NCBI RefSeq assembly: GCF_031755915.1 | Contig: NC_083390.1 | Location: 18,631,001-18,695,000 of the forward strand | DNA: 64,000 nt | Reading direction: 5' to 3' | Source: Ziziphus jujuba | Lineage: Eukaryota > Streptophyta > Magnoliopsida > Rosales > Rhamnaceae | Shown here: in pieces, positions 47,451 through 59,851 of the stretch | Layout of the letters: each line of letters opens with the position of its first letter | How positions within the stretch are numbered: position 1 is the first letter of the stretch | Translations under genes and position numbers: made by a program | The notes under the pieces: generated by a model | Databases searched by the model: none | Told to the model about the DNA's origin: nothing | The model's input: only the letters and a program-made list of their open reading frames with translations

Positions 47451-48520
47451 GTTGACAAATTTTTTGACTCCCACAAGTCCCCTAATGTGTGTTTTGTGCA
47501 ACAACATGCAAAATATACATTCATCAATGATCCTAAACAGCAAAATCCCCATAAAGTTTGGAAAAAGTTCTAAAATTGCCAAAACAATTTGATTACCGTC
47601 AAGCCTTCGGTAATTTTTCCAGCAAGGACAATTTGATTACTGATAGTTTCATCGATAATTACCGAAGGCCCAACGATAATTAAATTTTTTTGGCAATTTT
47701 AGAACTTTTCTGAACTTTATGGGGATTTTGCTGTTTAGGATCATTGATGAATGTATATTTTGCATGTTGTTGCACGAAACACACATTAGGGGACTTGTGG
47801 GAGTCAAAAAATTTGTCAACTATAATACCGAAAGCCCTTCGGTAATTATCGATGAAACCTTCGGTAATTTTTCCAGCAAGGGCAATTTGATTACCGATGG
47901 TTTCATCAGTAATTACCGAAGGCCCTACGGTAATCAATTTTCTTTGGCAATTTTAGAACTTTTTCTGAACTTTAAAGGGATTTTGCTGTTTAGGATCATT
48001 GATGAATGTCTATTTTGCATGTTGTTGCACGAAACACACATTAGGGGACCTGTGGGAGTTAAAAAATTTGTCAACTATAGTTATCGAAGGACCTTTAGTA
48101 ATTACCGATGAAACCTTCGGTAATTTTTCCAGCAAGGACAATTTGATTACCGATGGTTTCATTAGTAATTACCGAAGGCCCTACGGTAATCAAATTTTTT
48201 TGGCAATTTTAGAACTTTTTCTGAGCTTTATGGGGATTTTGCTGTTTAGAATAATTGATGAATATATATTTTGCATGTTGTTGCACGAAACACACATTAG
48301 GGGACTTGTGGGAGTCAAAAAATTTGTCAACTGTAATTACCGAAGACCATTCAGTAATTACCGATGAAACCTTCGGTAATTTTTCCAGCAAGGGCAAGTT
48401 GATTACTAATGGTTTCATTGGTAATTATCGAAAGCCCTATGGTAATCAAATTTTTTTGGCAATTTTAGAACTTTTTCCGAACTTTATAGGGATTTTGCTG
48501 TTTAAGATCATTTATGAAGG
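47451..48520. repeat. 255-bp repeat array with hairpin, copy B (one extra unit)
   Basis: One inverted unit followed by three direct units (marker GTGGGAGT at 47797, 48052 and 48308; steps of 255 and 256 bp). Copy A has two. The arms 47451-47584 and about 47687-47820 form the same hairpin as in copy A. Confidence 0.9.
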
Positions 48521-48868
48521 ATGTTAATTTTTTTTATATAATGTAACTATGTAACTATGATAATCTTGGGGTCAATTGATGCATAATGGATGAGGAATAT
48601 GTATATGTTTGTGTACGTATATGAAAATATGGATATATATATATATATATATATATATATCCATATATATATATGGACTGAAAAATAATTGCATAGTACA
48701 AGACAAAGTATATGCTTCATAAGAAAACGGCTATTGGACCTGAATTCATCCACCATATCAACAAATAAAAGAATTTTTCAAAAGCCATGAAAGTAACTCA
48801 ATACCATTGGAAGCTTTGCCTTTGAAAAAAAGAAAAAAAAATGTCAAACTAGATGGTTAAAACAACTT

Positions 48869-49303
48869 TCATGGAATGAAGTGGAAATTTATGGCTTTAA
48901 TTCTCTTTTGTGAACAATAAATAGCCTTGTGGAAGACTTGACTCACAACCAATTCAATACTAACATTTCTCAACTGCATTGAACCACCAATGGTTGGCTT
49001 GCATATCTCTTCAACGGAAGAATCAATTCCACCCACCATGCATCCTTTAAAAGGTGCAACATGACTCATCTGCATGAAAGTTCTATTCCATGGACACAAA
49101 TCTTTTAAATTTCTCATTTCTTGATGTTGGCACATCACCATCTGCTGGAACTCAAGCAAGTTCACACGATCTACCTGAGCATTGACTTGTATTCTCCTCA
49201 GAGTTTGCTCAAGCTTCATCAGCACTTCCTGCTCTTGTAATAGTTGTGTTGTAGCAGCGACAAATCTTTTCATTTTCTTCACTTTCCTATCCATTTTCTT
49301 CAA
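48869..49303 (-). pseudogene. DUF668-family fragment, copy B
   Basis: Nearly identical to 11226-11672, with a few substitutions (for example MQM for MRM after WNRTF, and VVSQVF for LVSQVF). Still open over about 144 codons, but lacks the core after WNRTF. Confidence 0.55.
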
Positions 49304-51069
49304 TCTATATTCCTAGCCAAACCATTGAAAATCATTCTGAATAGGATCATTACAAAATTGTTCAAGACGGTGATAAACAGGATTGGCACGTCCTATATAT
49401 GCACAATCATACAAAGAAACCAAAAGATATTACGTGTTACTGTTTACATTTGGATGGAAATTTCAATTTTTAAATAAAGAGAAGCACTAAAACAAAAGTT
49501 AACATCACACTGATAGAACAAATTCACTAAATGAATCGAAGAAACCAAGTTGGCCAGGAAGAGTTTCCAATAACCTACTAAACGGGTGGCTAATATTGAT
49601 TTAGATTTCCCATTTTCAAAAGAAAAAGTCAAAGAGTAGTTTTAAATTCTCCAAGATTCTTCATATGCTATCACCATTAGTGCAAGTACCTTAAACATTT
49701 TTTAGCACAAGAAGAATTACATGTATCATGCAATCAGATTAATCCAATCAAACAACCAATATCAGCCAGGAAGAACAGATTGTTTATACCTTTATGTACC
49801 TTCCAAATTTAGTTCCTTGATCTTTTCTAATAGTGGAACAACAGGTTCCATGACAATATAGATAGCAACCTTTGTCGTATTACCATGAAAAGTTTTAGTC
49901 TCCATACTATAAAGGAATGATAAAATATTTGGATGTCTGACCTGAAAAGAACAAACGTGACTTTTTTTATACTAGTAGGTATCGCAGAAAAATTCCTTTA
50001 CAGAAGGCTACTAACAGAAGGATAAAGTAGCTAGACAGGGAAACAAAACATGTATTAAAGCTTTAGAAAAATAGGCATACTATCAAACAAAATCTATGGA
50101 CTCTGAAAAAACAACCATGTTGAGTTAATGCTTGATAAAACTAAAAATTTAAACATTTTGTTACAAAAAAATTACACTTAAATTTAATCAGATTATTGGA
50201 TTTCAAATTTCAAGGATGTAAGAATCTTTCATATCAATTCCCTCTTTGATTTTGATAGGTGTATGTGACAAGAAAATCCATAATGCATCAATCCGCTAAT
50301 ATCTAAATTCAAAAAAGTAGCAACCAAAATATTGAAAATTGCAAAGAGAAGAATATTTAAACCAATCCAAGAAACCAAAGAGAATAAGAACTTTCGCAAG
50401 AAAAATACTAACCACATCAAAGAGTAAAACAGATGAGAACTTATAGTTCTTAGGCGCTTTACACCATTACGACCAGCAGCTAAATGTCCATCTTGGCATT
50501 ACTTCCAGAAAGAGAAAATATACATACAACAGATCCATCATCCTAAAATACCAATTAAAAGTATATCAACATATCATGTATTTATATATGATAAATTTTT
50601 CTTAGATTAGAGAAACTGAAGATTGAAATTCGTAATTGAAGTATAGGAAATAGCCAATAATAAGATCTTAGGAAGATCTGAGCATATAGACACATCCAAG
50701 ACTTTAACAGAACAGGTTATGGAATATCTTCACTACTAAAATTTTCTCTTCATTTGTATAAGCAAAAGCATTATATAATTTCCACCACACACACGCAACC
50801 CAATAAAACATATCAACAAACAGTTAAAATGCATATGATTTTGGCCCCAAATAGTAAAACCCAGAAATAATAGCATTCTAAAAACAAGTTCAGTAATTAA
50901 TAATTACTATACCCCATCTATAAGATCCATTAACTTAATATTTTCAATTGTAATAATCAACAAAATTTCCAGAACAGCTAATAAAAACAAAAATAAAAGC
51001 AGACCCAAAAAACTAGACGGAACAAAAAGTAAAAGAAGATTTAAGGGGGCTGAATGATCATCGTCACCT
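49304..51069. other. MULE-1 copy B interior, no gene recognised
   Basis: Copy of 11673-13439, AT-rich and intron-like, with no motif I recognise. Confidence 0.5.
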
Positions 51070-51302
51070 GATGAGGTTATTGTTTTAGTTGTCTCAGTGA
51101 GTCAGTGAGAAGTAGAGGAATGGGAAGAGTGGTGAGAAGAAGAAGAAGCAGAAGAGGAAGGAGGAGTTTGTTGTAGACTTGCTCGCCGACTCCGAGGACA
51201 AGACCGAGAAGGGCATGGCAGCGCTGATTGCTGAGCCTTGGATGCTTCCTCCACTCGCTTCTCCTCCTGAAGAACTCCGATTTTCGCAAAACGCTTCGCC
51301 AT
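51070..51302 (-). pseudogene. NDUFB3 first-exon fragment, copy B
   Basis: The ATG at 51302 is followed by the same frame change and EFFRRR, EWRKHPRLSNQ and GVGEQVYNKL blocks as copy A. A few substitutions only. Confidence 0.65.
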
Positions 51303-51522
51303 TCTCTCTCACTTTCTCTTCCTCTTCCTCTTCTTCTTCGTGCTCTGTTTAGGGGGAAAATGGCGTAACCTTACATCTTCATTCTTCCTTTTCACATTTG
51401 AAAAGGGTAATGTGGGGATATTTAAAAATAGAAGGGTAAAACAAAAAAGGTTGGAAACGGATTGGTAGTTTTCATTAAAGCCTTTAAAACAAGGGTATTG
51501 GACCAAATTCCCCTATCGTCTT

Positions 51523-52835
51523 TTCAAGCGCAACAACGCCCCAGCTATCTAGGCAATGTCATTGTGGAATCAAAAGTTGTCATCGAAAAGTCTTTCCCAA
51601 AAAAAAAAAACAGAAAATTAATCGTGTGCTGACGAGAGTAAGTTATCTATTGATAGGTATTGAAGGGAGATTTTAGTTATTTGAAGCAGGGGTTAATAAT
51701 ATTTTCAGTTACCGAATAACTATGGGTGTGAAAATGAGATTGTAAAATATTGGAAGACTTCCAAAGTTTTGATTCTTTAATTAAAGAAATGAAAACATCT
51801 TGGAGAGTTACTACTGTAAGAATTGTAATAATAGGACACCCAATTAATGCATTGTGCAAAATAAGAGCCGATGTTTTACAAAACATCAAAACGTTACAAA
51901 TTTATTGAAATTTCTATAGATATTATAAATATTCTATCTATTTTTATTTGAAATCCAAATTTATTTTCGAATCGATCTTTTGAAAAAAAAAATTCAAAAA
52001 AAAAATCAGTATTTAACCTTGAATAAAACTTTATAATACTTTCAGTAAATGAATAACTATGGGTGTGGAAACGAGATTATACAATATTGGAAAACTTCTA
52101 AAATTTTGATTCTTTAATTGAAGAAATGGAAAAATATTGGGAGTAGAAACAAACCATATTCGAAGCTCATTCAGAGAATTCTCAAAACAAAGAACTTCAA
52201 ACTGAACAAATGGATCTTTCGGCTTCTGATTTGCACCAACGATCTGTTAGCTATAGAGTAGCAAACACAAAGAGAAGGAAAATAAATTTTGTGCCATTAT
52301 TGTTTGTGCAAAAATAAATTAATAAATAAATAAAAAGGGAGGAGATGGGAGACATGATCCAGTCATCAGACTCTCGCAATAAAGGATCGAGTTGATCGAC
52401 CACCTCTTACCGACAGCATGTTAAATAAATACAAGTCATCCAGCCTATTAAATCCTTATAGACTACATACTTAATATTACTTATATGCAGGGTAACACCC
52501 TCCAAGCTTTGTCAGAATCAGTCAAAAAGCCTTATGCTCAAATTAAGCTAACCAGATTCAAAGAAGCCTTAATTCTCTAATCGAGTTAACTAGGTTCCAA
52601 AAAAAACAAAAAACATCCTTAATGCTCGAACAGAGCTAACTAGATTCAAAAAAAATTATGCTCATGAATGCTCATTAGAACTAATTGGCCATGTAATACA
52701 GCAATCCGACAATGTTAAAAATAAAATAAGTTGTATCATATTGTAGAGGTTTATTGTATGCTATAGATAAATCCTCGAATTTAAAATTTTTCATACTTTC
52801 TTATAATGGATCAAATTTTTTATGCCTAAAGTTTA
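51523..52835. other. R4 distal upstream region, left of the hAT
   Basis: Copy of 13893-15207, including the ~100-bp direct duplication (about 51718-52140). No gene. Confidence 0.6.
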
Positions 52836-53863
52836 CTTATCCCTAGGGGTGGGCTCGGTGCGGATTGGTTCGGTTTTTGGGGTTTTTTTAAACCTAACCG
52901 ACCAATTCGGTTTGGGTTGGTTACATAACCGAACCGAACCGAACCCAATACAAAAACCGAACCGAACCGAACCGACCATACTTGATCGGTTTGGGTTGGG
53001 TTTGCGGGTTGGGCCGGTCTGGGCTTCGTGTTGGGCCTCGGCCCAAATTGTATATATATATATATATATTTCGAATTTGGTATTTTTTGGACCAAAATTG
53101 TATAAAAAAATTTTTAGACCTTTTTAATCATCAATCTATATTTTAAATTAGATATTCTTTTCAAATTATTCTTTAAATTAAATAATTTTAACATACATCC
53201 ATCCACCTAAACAAAAATACCAAATAAGTTAATTATTAAGCATCAAACATATTAAATAATACAACACATAATCATACAACTATAATACAAATCTACTACT
53301 ACCACCACCCAATTATAAACCATACATCAACAAATAAAGTATATAACAAGTCTACAACCATTATTAGCTACAAAATAAAATACAACCCATATTTGAAATC
53401 TAAAATTTTAAAATAAACTTATAATTAAATAAACTAATAATCCATAAAAATAAAAATTAGTTTAAATATTGTTTTCTTCCACATTCTCCATTGCATGAAA
53501 AGCCACCAGCAGCAACCACAAGCTCACTACCTCAATAAACCAAATTCCATTCATCCTTCAACAAACATTAAAATTATAAATAAACATTAAACATTAAGCA
53601 TTAAATGTAAAGAATTAGCAATCAATAAACATTAAGTGTATTACTAAAATATTATCTAACGTAAAAGATAATTGATGATTTGGAATTAACAACAAACTTA
53701 CCAAGTAATCATATATCAATTAGGTGGAGGTAAACTTTGTTTTGTAACCCAAGATGCTCCTAAACAAATTAAAATATGATATTAGATTAATTAGTAAGCT
53801 AAACGAAGTTGTAAATATTACTAAAAAATTCTAAAAACTCTAAAATAGATAATAAAAATAAAA

Positions 53864-56026
53864 TTACAAATAATAATAATAAAAAAAATTCTTACCCGAT
53901 TCAATAGAATCATAATATGCGACATCTTCTATTGGTATTTCAACTCTATAATCATACGTCATAGGCTTTGATTGCAACCAATTTTGAGAACAAATCAAAG
54001 CCTCCACCATTTTTGGACCCAATGAACTTCTGAATGCATCAAGAATACGCCCTCCGGTACTAAAAGCAGATTCGGATGCTACTGTAGAAACTGGAATGGC
54101 GTATACATCTCTTGCAATTTGAGATAAAATTCGATATTTTGTCCAATTATTTTTCCACCAAGCCAAAATATCAAATTTCTCACTCTCCACATCCTCACAT
54201 GGATCAAACAAAAATTTATCAACCTCATTCTTTATTTCCAATTCATTTTTTTCCATTTTTCTTTTTTTAAATTGTGATTCTTTCAAACGCCGACGATCAT
54301 CTATGCTTCCATCATCCAATGAATCCATCATCATCCCACTTTGTTGTGCTTGCATTGATTGACCATCATTTGAATTTGATACTTTAGAACTCCCATTCAT
54401 AGAATCAATTTCCTTATAGAAGTTGTAAAGGTTAACTAAAGTATCTTTTACATCCCTAGTCAAAGATTCAACCATACCACTTTCATAAGCATCCTCAAAA
54501 AGATATGATACATATTCCAGCTTATATCGTGGATCAAGCACAATGGCAATAAGCAACAACTTGTTGACATTTCCAAGTGAACCCCAATATTTGTCAAACT
54601 TTATCAACATTTTCTTTGCCATATCGGCCATCAAATGATTTTGACTATTACTCCATTCAACAAGTGCATTATACATCAAACTCAATTCATGAAAACATAT
54701 ATTAGAAGTAACAGTCAAAGAGGCACTAAACTTTAAGGTAACTTCATAAAAAGTAGCAAGAAATTTCACAAAAACCCTTGCACTATCCCAATCTTTAATT
54801 AGAGGTGGTCCGGCTCTCTTCCTTCCTACTTCATCTTCCTCAAAATATCTAAGATAATGTCCATCAGCATCTATCATCCTATCAAAACCTTTTTGATACT
54901 TCAAAGCCGAGTTCAACATCAAATAGGTGGAATTCCACCTAGTAGACACATCCAAAACCACGGTTTCTTTATATTCAATTTTCTCATTCTCTACACATTC
55001 TTTAAATTTGTTTAACCTTGAAGGAGATGATCGAACATATCTAATAGCATTACGAATTCCAGCAATACTATCATGGATTTCCTTTAATCCAAATGTCACA
55101 ATTAAATTTACAATATGTGCAGCACAACGAACATGTAAAAACTCACCATCCAAAACATTTCCTTTCCAATAATTTAATTTTTCTTTCAAAAAATTAACAG
55201 CCACATCATTTGAAGAAGCATTATCAACCGTTATTGTGAAAACCCTTTCAATACCCCATTCAATCAAACAATTTTCTATAACCTTACCAATTGTCTCACC
55301 CTTATGATTTTGCACAATACAAAAATTTAAAATTCTCTTATGCAACTTCCAATCATCATCAATGAAATGAGTGGTAAGAGTCATGTAATTGTTATTTTGA
55401 ATGGAAGTCCATGTGTCCGTCGTAAGACAAACCCTTTGCTTCCTCAATGAAAACACACTCTTCAAAATTTTTTTCTCATCTAAGTACAACTGAAACACAT
55501 CTCTAGAAATTGTTCTACGAGATGGCGGTTCAAACTTAGGGTTCAAAGCATTACAAAACTTTCTAAACCCTTCTCCTTCAACGTGGCTAAATGGTAACTC
55601 GTCCATGATGATCATTTCTGCACATGCAAGCCTACATGCCTCTTTACTAAATGTTGTACTCATAGAGACCAAATTGCTACTACCACTTTCAAATGAAAGA
55701 ACTTGTTGCTTTTTATCCTCCATCCTATTAGGGTATTTTTTGCATTGGTTCATCAAACGGTTTCGCAATGTACTAGTTCCACATCTCTTGGTATTACATG
55801 CATAATCTACCCCACAATGTTTACATTTGCACCTAGGATTATTTGGATCATAATCTGGAATTTTTTCAAAATGTTCCCAAACCCAAGATGGAGCCCTAGA
55901 AGGTTTTCTCTTTTGCGTTTTATAAGGTTTATCCAACTGTGAAGGTTGAGATTCAGCTTTATCTGATTCATTTAAATACTCTTCCAATTCATTAATATCA
56001 TACAAATCATTGTGGCCTTCATCCAT
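53864..56026 (-). CDS. hAT transposase (BED zinc finger, hAT dimerisation domain)
   Basis: 720 codons. Catalyses excision and insertion of the element in the nucleus. BED-type zinc finger about 47-99 with C68-x2-C71 and C95, but the expected His is Arg90. RNase H-like core: Asp204 (LTTDTW), Asp268 (VDNASSND), CAAHIVNL 301-308, RWNSTY 363-368, LDPRYK 497-502. C-terminal dimerisation block about 617-685 with SESAFSTGGR (Glu652, probable third catalytic residue). No internal stop. The last codons run into a poly-A/T stretch coding FFYYYYL. A GTAAG donor at 53895 and a TTTAG acceptor ending at 53760 would instead splice to a 14-codon terminal exon ending at 53716; I think this more likely. The ATG at 56026 directly follows a TTCTAG acceptor-like site. 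Confidence 0.93.
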   Translation of the reverse strand: MDEGHNDLYDINELEEYLNESDKAESQPSQLDKPYKTQKRKPSRAPSWVWEHFEKIPDYDPNNPRCKCKHCGVDYACNTKRCGTSTLRNRLMNQCKKYPNRMEDKKQQVLSFESGSSNLVSMSTTFSKEACRLACAEMIIMDELPFSHVEGEGFRKFCNALNPKFEPPSRRTISRDVFQLYLDEKKILKSVFSLRKQRVCLTTDTWTSIQNNNYMTLTTHFIDDDWKLHKRILNFCIVQNHKGETIGKVIENCLIEWGIERVFTITVDNASSNDVAVNFLKEKLNYWKGNVLDGEFLHVRCAAHIVNLIVTFGLKEIHDSIAGIRNAIRYVRSSPSRLNKFKECVENEKIEYKETVVLDVSTRWNSTYLMLNSALKYQKGFDRMIDADGHYLRYFEEDEVGRKRAGPPLIKDWDSARVFVKFLATFYEVTLKFSASLTVTSNICFHELSLMYNALVEWSNSQNHLMADMAKKMLIKFDKYWGSLGNVNKLLLIAIVLDPRYKLEYVSYLFEDAYESGMVESLTRDVKDTLVNLYNFYKEIDSMNGSSKVSNSNDGQSMQAQQSGMMMDSLDDGSIDDRRRLKESQFKKRKMEKNELEIKNEVDKFLFDPCEDVESEKFDILAWWKNNWTKYRILSQIARDVYAIPVSTVASESAFSTGGRILDAFRSSLGPKMVEALICSQNWLQSKPMTYDYRVEIPIEDVAYYDSIESGKNFFYYYYL

Positions 56027-56056
56027 CTAGAACCTATTAAAAACAAAATAAACATA

Positions 56057-56954
56057 TACATATATGTATATATATATATATATATATACAAATATATATA
56101 CATATAGCTGTCAAAATCAGCAGGCCAGGTTATATTAACAACTTCACAGCAATCAAGTCACACATCACTTCACAATCTCCAAACTTCACAGCAAACAATT
56201 TCACAGCCTATGCTTCACTACACTTTCCAAAAGCAATTTTTGACCTTCCCACATGCAAAAATAACGAGAAAAAGGCTAAGTAACTTACCTCCAAATAATA
56301 GACAATCACACAATTGTTTGTGATCTTGGAATTAAACAAAGAAAAGGAATGCTATTCGATTTATGCAAGTCACGATAGGCTGTTTGATTTTATCTACAAA
56401 ACAGGGGAAAAAAATATATTAGACCACAAAGCAAAATAAAAAAAATAAAATTGCAATACTAATTAGAAAAAACAGAAAAAAAATACACTTCTTCCATCCA
56501 AACTCCTGGTGTTAAGACTGATTAGAAAAAACAGCATTCCATAGTTTCCATGTATAATATTTTATGTATTTAAAATAGCATAGATTCTTTAAGTAATGGG
56601 AAACAACCACCAAAGGAAATTAAAAGAGAATAAATTCCAGAGAATTAGAAGCTTATCAAACCTGCCACATCTGTTCTACCATTTGGAGAGGAATTAGATT
56701 CACTGCCCAAATTAGTGCTGACTGCTGAGAGTTTGAGAAGCCTGTCCAACAGGTGATTCAGGCAAGCTGTTTGGTCCTTGAAGGTGACTGAAGAAGTAGC
56801 TTTCTTCCAATATATTCTGCGATTGTGAACAAAAAATGCAGGTTAAGGTTTTTATTCATATTTATCAAGACAAAAAGTTTTAGTTATGCATAAATAATTT
56901 TGAGTGACTTGAGGAAAAGAACCTCATATATAATTATATATAAATATATAAATA

Positions 56955-56988
<34 letters not shown>

Positions 56989-58300
56989 GCTTGTACTTTA
57001 AGTTTAGCTTGTACATAATTATGAACATTATTATGATGAATTTATATAATAATTGGGCAGATACTGCCAAGTCCACCATTCAACAAAATAAGCCATTTGA
57101 ATCAAACAAACAACAATATAAACACTCTGATTTGCACAAGATTTTAGGGCATAAATATAAATGAATTGAAATAAAAAAATAATATTTATTTTCCATCATT
57201 CATGCAAATGACATAATTGAGTACAAGTATGCATTTTTAACCATTAAGAGCAAGAATCAAATTGGCAATGACAGATTGTTCAACAAAGAAATTAATTTTT
57301 AAATATTTTTAAAGTTCTAGATTCAAAATTACTATTATTTGATAAAGAAATTATACATAACCCAAAAAGTTTCCACTTAGTTTTCTTAATCATTGTTCTT
57401 TTTTATATCACTTATCCCCAACCAAATCATTCTGCACCTACACCATTACACAAGAAAAGAATAAACTTAAACATCACCGAAAAGAAAAAAAGTGAAATTT
57501 GACTATCTTTTAAGAGGAAATTTGACTAGTCTGAGTCAATACTCAATATTTTATTGGATTACCGGGTTTTAGACAAGAGCATGAAAAAGTAATGAATTAA
57601 CTGCCTTCTATGGCAGTCTTTAACTCTTTTTAAGCCAGCAAAAGCTCCGCTACTCACTCTTTTAAATAGATCACAGCAACTGGGTATTTTCTACTTTTCA
57701 TTTTCAGTTCTCTGTATTTGCTTTCTCTGAATCTGTTTTTTTTTTTTTTGGGTGTTTCCAGAAAGTAATAAAAATACTATTTTTCTGTTTTTCTGCTTGT
57801 GTTTGTTTTTTCTCTAAATCAGAATCAGATGGTGCCATTCTCATCTTGTTGCTGTATCGATTGAGATGAGAGGAGCTTCTCCGAGTCCCGTGGAGCCCAG
57901 ACTCCGTTTGTCTGCTTCAGCTAAGTCAGTCTCTTTCTGTCTCTGTCTCTTTGTTTTCTGTGTTTCATTGCTTTCATTTCTGGGTTTTTAGCTTAATTGG
58001 GTTGTGAAGGATGATTGCAATTTCCCGGAAAATTGTTTAATTTGTGCATAGGTGTTTCAGTGTTTGTGTAATTAGGATGTAGAGTGAGCCTCGTGAAAGT
58101 GTTGAGTGTTACAAGATTTGAATTGTGTGAGATGCAAAGATCTATTTAATTTTCCAATTCGAAGGGAAGCAGAAAGAAACGAAAAAAAAATAAAATAGAA
58201 GTTGCTAACTCGAAATAAAATAAAATTATGAAAGATTTCCTTTCAATTTCAATCAATCAATAATCACTATAATAATAATAAGAAATATAATGATTTTTAC
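56057..58300. other. hAT interior: AT arrays and a leader-like plus-strand stretch
   Basis: AT arrays at about 56057-56104 and 56935-56985. At 57640-57930 the + strand reads like a plant 5' leader: a TTTAAATAGATC box (about 57660), CT-rich sequence, an in-frame ATG at 57866 opening a short GC-richer frame (MRGASPSPVEPRL), and a donor-like GTCAGT. It is not part of any transposase exon I can propose and could be a captured host fragment. No product recognised. Confidence 0.4.
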
Positions 58301-58520
58301 CTGCAGAGCTTGGGACTTGGGAGGGTGACGAGTGGTGGCGTTGCTTGGGAGTTCAATCGGGTGGTGGCTGGCCGGAGGATGCTGCCTGCAAGTGGCGATT
58401 GGCGACGCGAATGCTAGGGCTTCAATTTCGTTTTGTGAGAATCTGAGATTGTGTTCTGTTGAGTGCTGTCACTGTTGTGTATTGTGTTTTCATCTTGAAA
58501 TCCAACGGTGGTAATTAGAT
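56289..58520 (-). other. Probable 5' untranslated exons and introns of the hAT transposase
   Basis: Read on the - strand: a leader exon ending GCTCTGCAG/GTAAAAA (exon end 58301); an exon 56816-56662 bounded by AATCGCAG and GTTTGA; an exon 56393-56289 bounded by TTTTGTAG and GTAAGTTA; then an acceptor just before the ATG at 56026. Splice sites are read by eye, not shown by transcripts. The exon 56816-56662 happens to be open in one frame. Long spliced leaders are known for other hAT transposase genes. Confidence 0.5.
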
Positions 58521-58793
58521 GGTGAGAGATCAATGGCTTACAAAATTTCATAGAAATAATTTAATGAAAATAATTTTTGCAAAATGGCTCTTTGGTTATG
58601 AAACGGTTCGGTTCGCGTTGGGTGGGTTAAAATTCCTTCCAACCCGTAACCCGAACCGAAAATCTAACATTTAAATATGTATAACCCGACCCAAACCGAC
58701 TAAACAATAAAAACCAATCCAAACCGACCCAAATTCTTCGGTTTGGTCGGTTTTGTCGGGTCAGGTCGGTTTTTGCCCACCCCTACTTATCCC

Positions 58794-58847
58794 TATATAA
58801 GAAAAAATTAAATGACATATGATATTATCCATTATAACAAAATTATT

Positions 58848-58881
<34 letters not shown>

Positions 58882-59645
58882 AAAAGACAAGGTATCCAAT
58901 GCTCATCATTGCTAATCAATAATGGTGTTCCCATGCTCATTAGAGCTACGTCAGCTAACACGGTGCATTTTATATGTATGAACAAGATCATCATTTAATT
59001 TCTTTTTTAAGTGGAGGCCCAATAAGGTTTACCAAGTACTGTGGAGAACTATTTCCTCAAGTGTGGATTTGTGAACCAAGTAAATCATACACGTATTCGC
59101 CACTGGAAAAATGCAGTTTTACGTGTATACTCGCATATGGTATGAGTAATTAGCTGGTTACACGGAACAGGGGATTAACTGGACTTTAAGGGGGAGCGCT
59201 GATAAAAAGGGGAAAAAACCATAACGCATGGCTTAGAGATTCTAACAGCTGAATTCATATACGTACATATAATAAGTATGGAATCGAAAGTTGGAAGTCT
59301 GCTACCTAAAAGCCCATCCCAATCTTACCAGTTTTATTCTATACGTATGCAAATACATTTAGAAAAAGAATAGATTTAATATACTCCACGCAAGTGAAAG
59401 GGACATAAATATCCAAATAATAAGGTGTGACAAATTAGAAGGAAAGTTAGAAATTAAAACTCTCGGACACCATGGAGGGACTATCAATATAAATTCTTCC
59501 TATATATCATGGATGGTGTAATGTCATTGAGCTAGACATCTCCATCTCTGGATGCAAGTTCCTCAAGGTAGGCTGCTGTTTATAAAAATGTTCAACAAAA
59601 TCAAATAAAGACCAAGGATTCCTCAAGGTAGGCTGCTGTTTATGA
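58794..59645. other. R4 distal upstream region, right of the hAT
   Basis: Copy of 15216-16069. Holds the AT/CA microsatellite (about 58849-58881) and the 62-bp tandem duplication near 59562-59680. No gene. Confidence 0.6.
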
Positions 59646-59851
59646 GATGTTTAATAAAATCAAATAAAGACCAAGGATCGAGGCTCACAAGGTTGGTGGG
59701 GCTGTCGTAGAAGACATTGAAGGCGAGAATGAACTTGAGGATGCATACTTGAGATACCATACAAAGCCAGATGTGCAACTCCTTGCTGGATTCTCGTTTG
59801 TATGTTCCATGTGAAGAAACAGTTGCTTTATGGTTAAAGTGGCAGCGAGAA
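59646..59851 (+). pseudogene. ABCB-type transporter fragment, copy B
   Basis: Copy of 16070-16275 with the same TAA after six codons, the same EDIEGENELEDAYLR and KPDVQLLAGFS blocks and the displaced GQSGSEK Walker A remnant. Confidence 0.65.

Larger units (their letters stand above)
44581..51513. mobile_element. MULE-1, copy B
   Basis: Same element as 7196-13883, moved by the segmental duplication rather than by transposition: same flanks, TSDs TAGAGTCTT (44572-44580) and TATCGTCTT (51514-51522). It is about 245 bp longer than copy A, nearly all from one extra 255-bp array unit. Its right end reads GGGGAATTTGGTCCAATACC when reverse-complemented, closer to the MULE-2 ends than copy A. Confidence 0.8.
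52844..58785 (-). mobile_element. hAT transposon with transposase, copy B only
   Basis: Perfect 11-bp terminal inverted repeats TAGGGGTGGGC / GCCCACCCCTA and an exact 8-bp duplication CTTATCCC (52836-52843, 58786-58793); copy A has the single uninterrupted site. 5942 bp. Both ends are packed with short CGGTT(C/T)GG / AACCGAACC motifs in both orientations (52853-53036; 58598-58772), typical hAT subterminal transposase-binding clusters. It encodes one long transposase frame on the - strand. Clean ends and absence from copy A show it arrived after the two segments separated. Confidence 0.97.

Noticed and set aside
55605..55942. Open frames on the + strand within the hAT transposase
   Set aside because: They are antisense shadows of the transposase reading frame and encode no recognisable motif.
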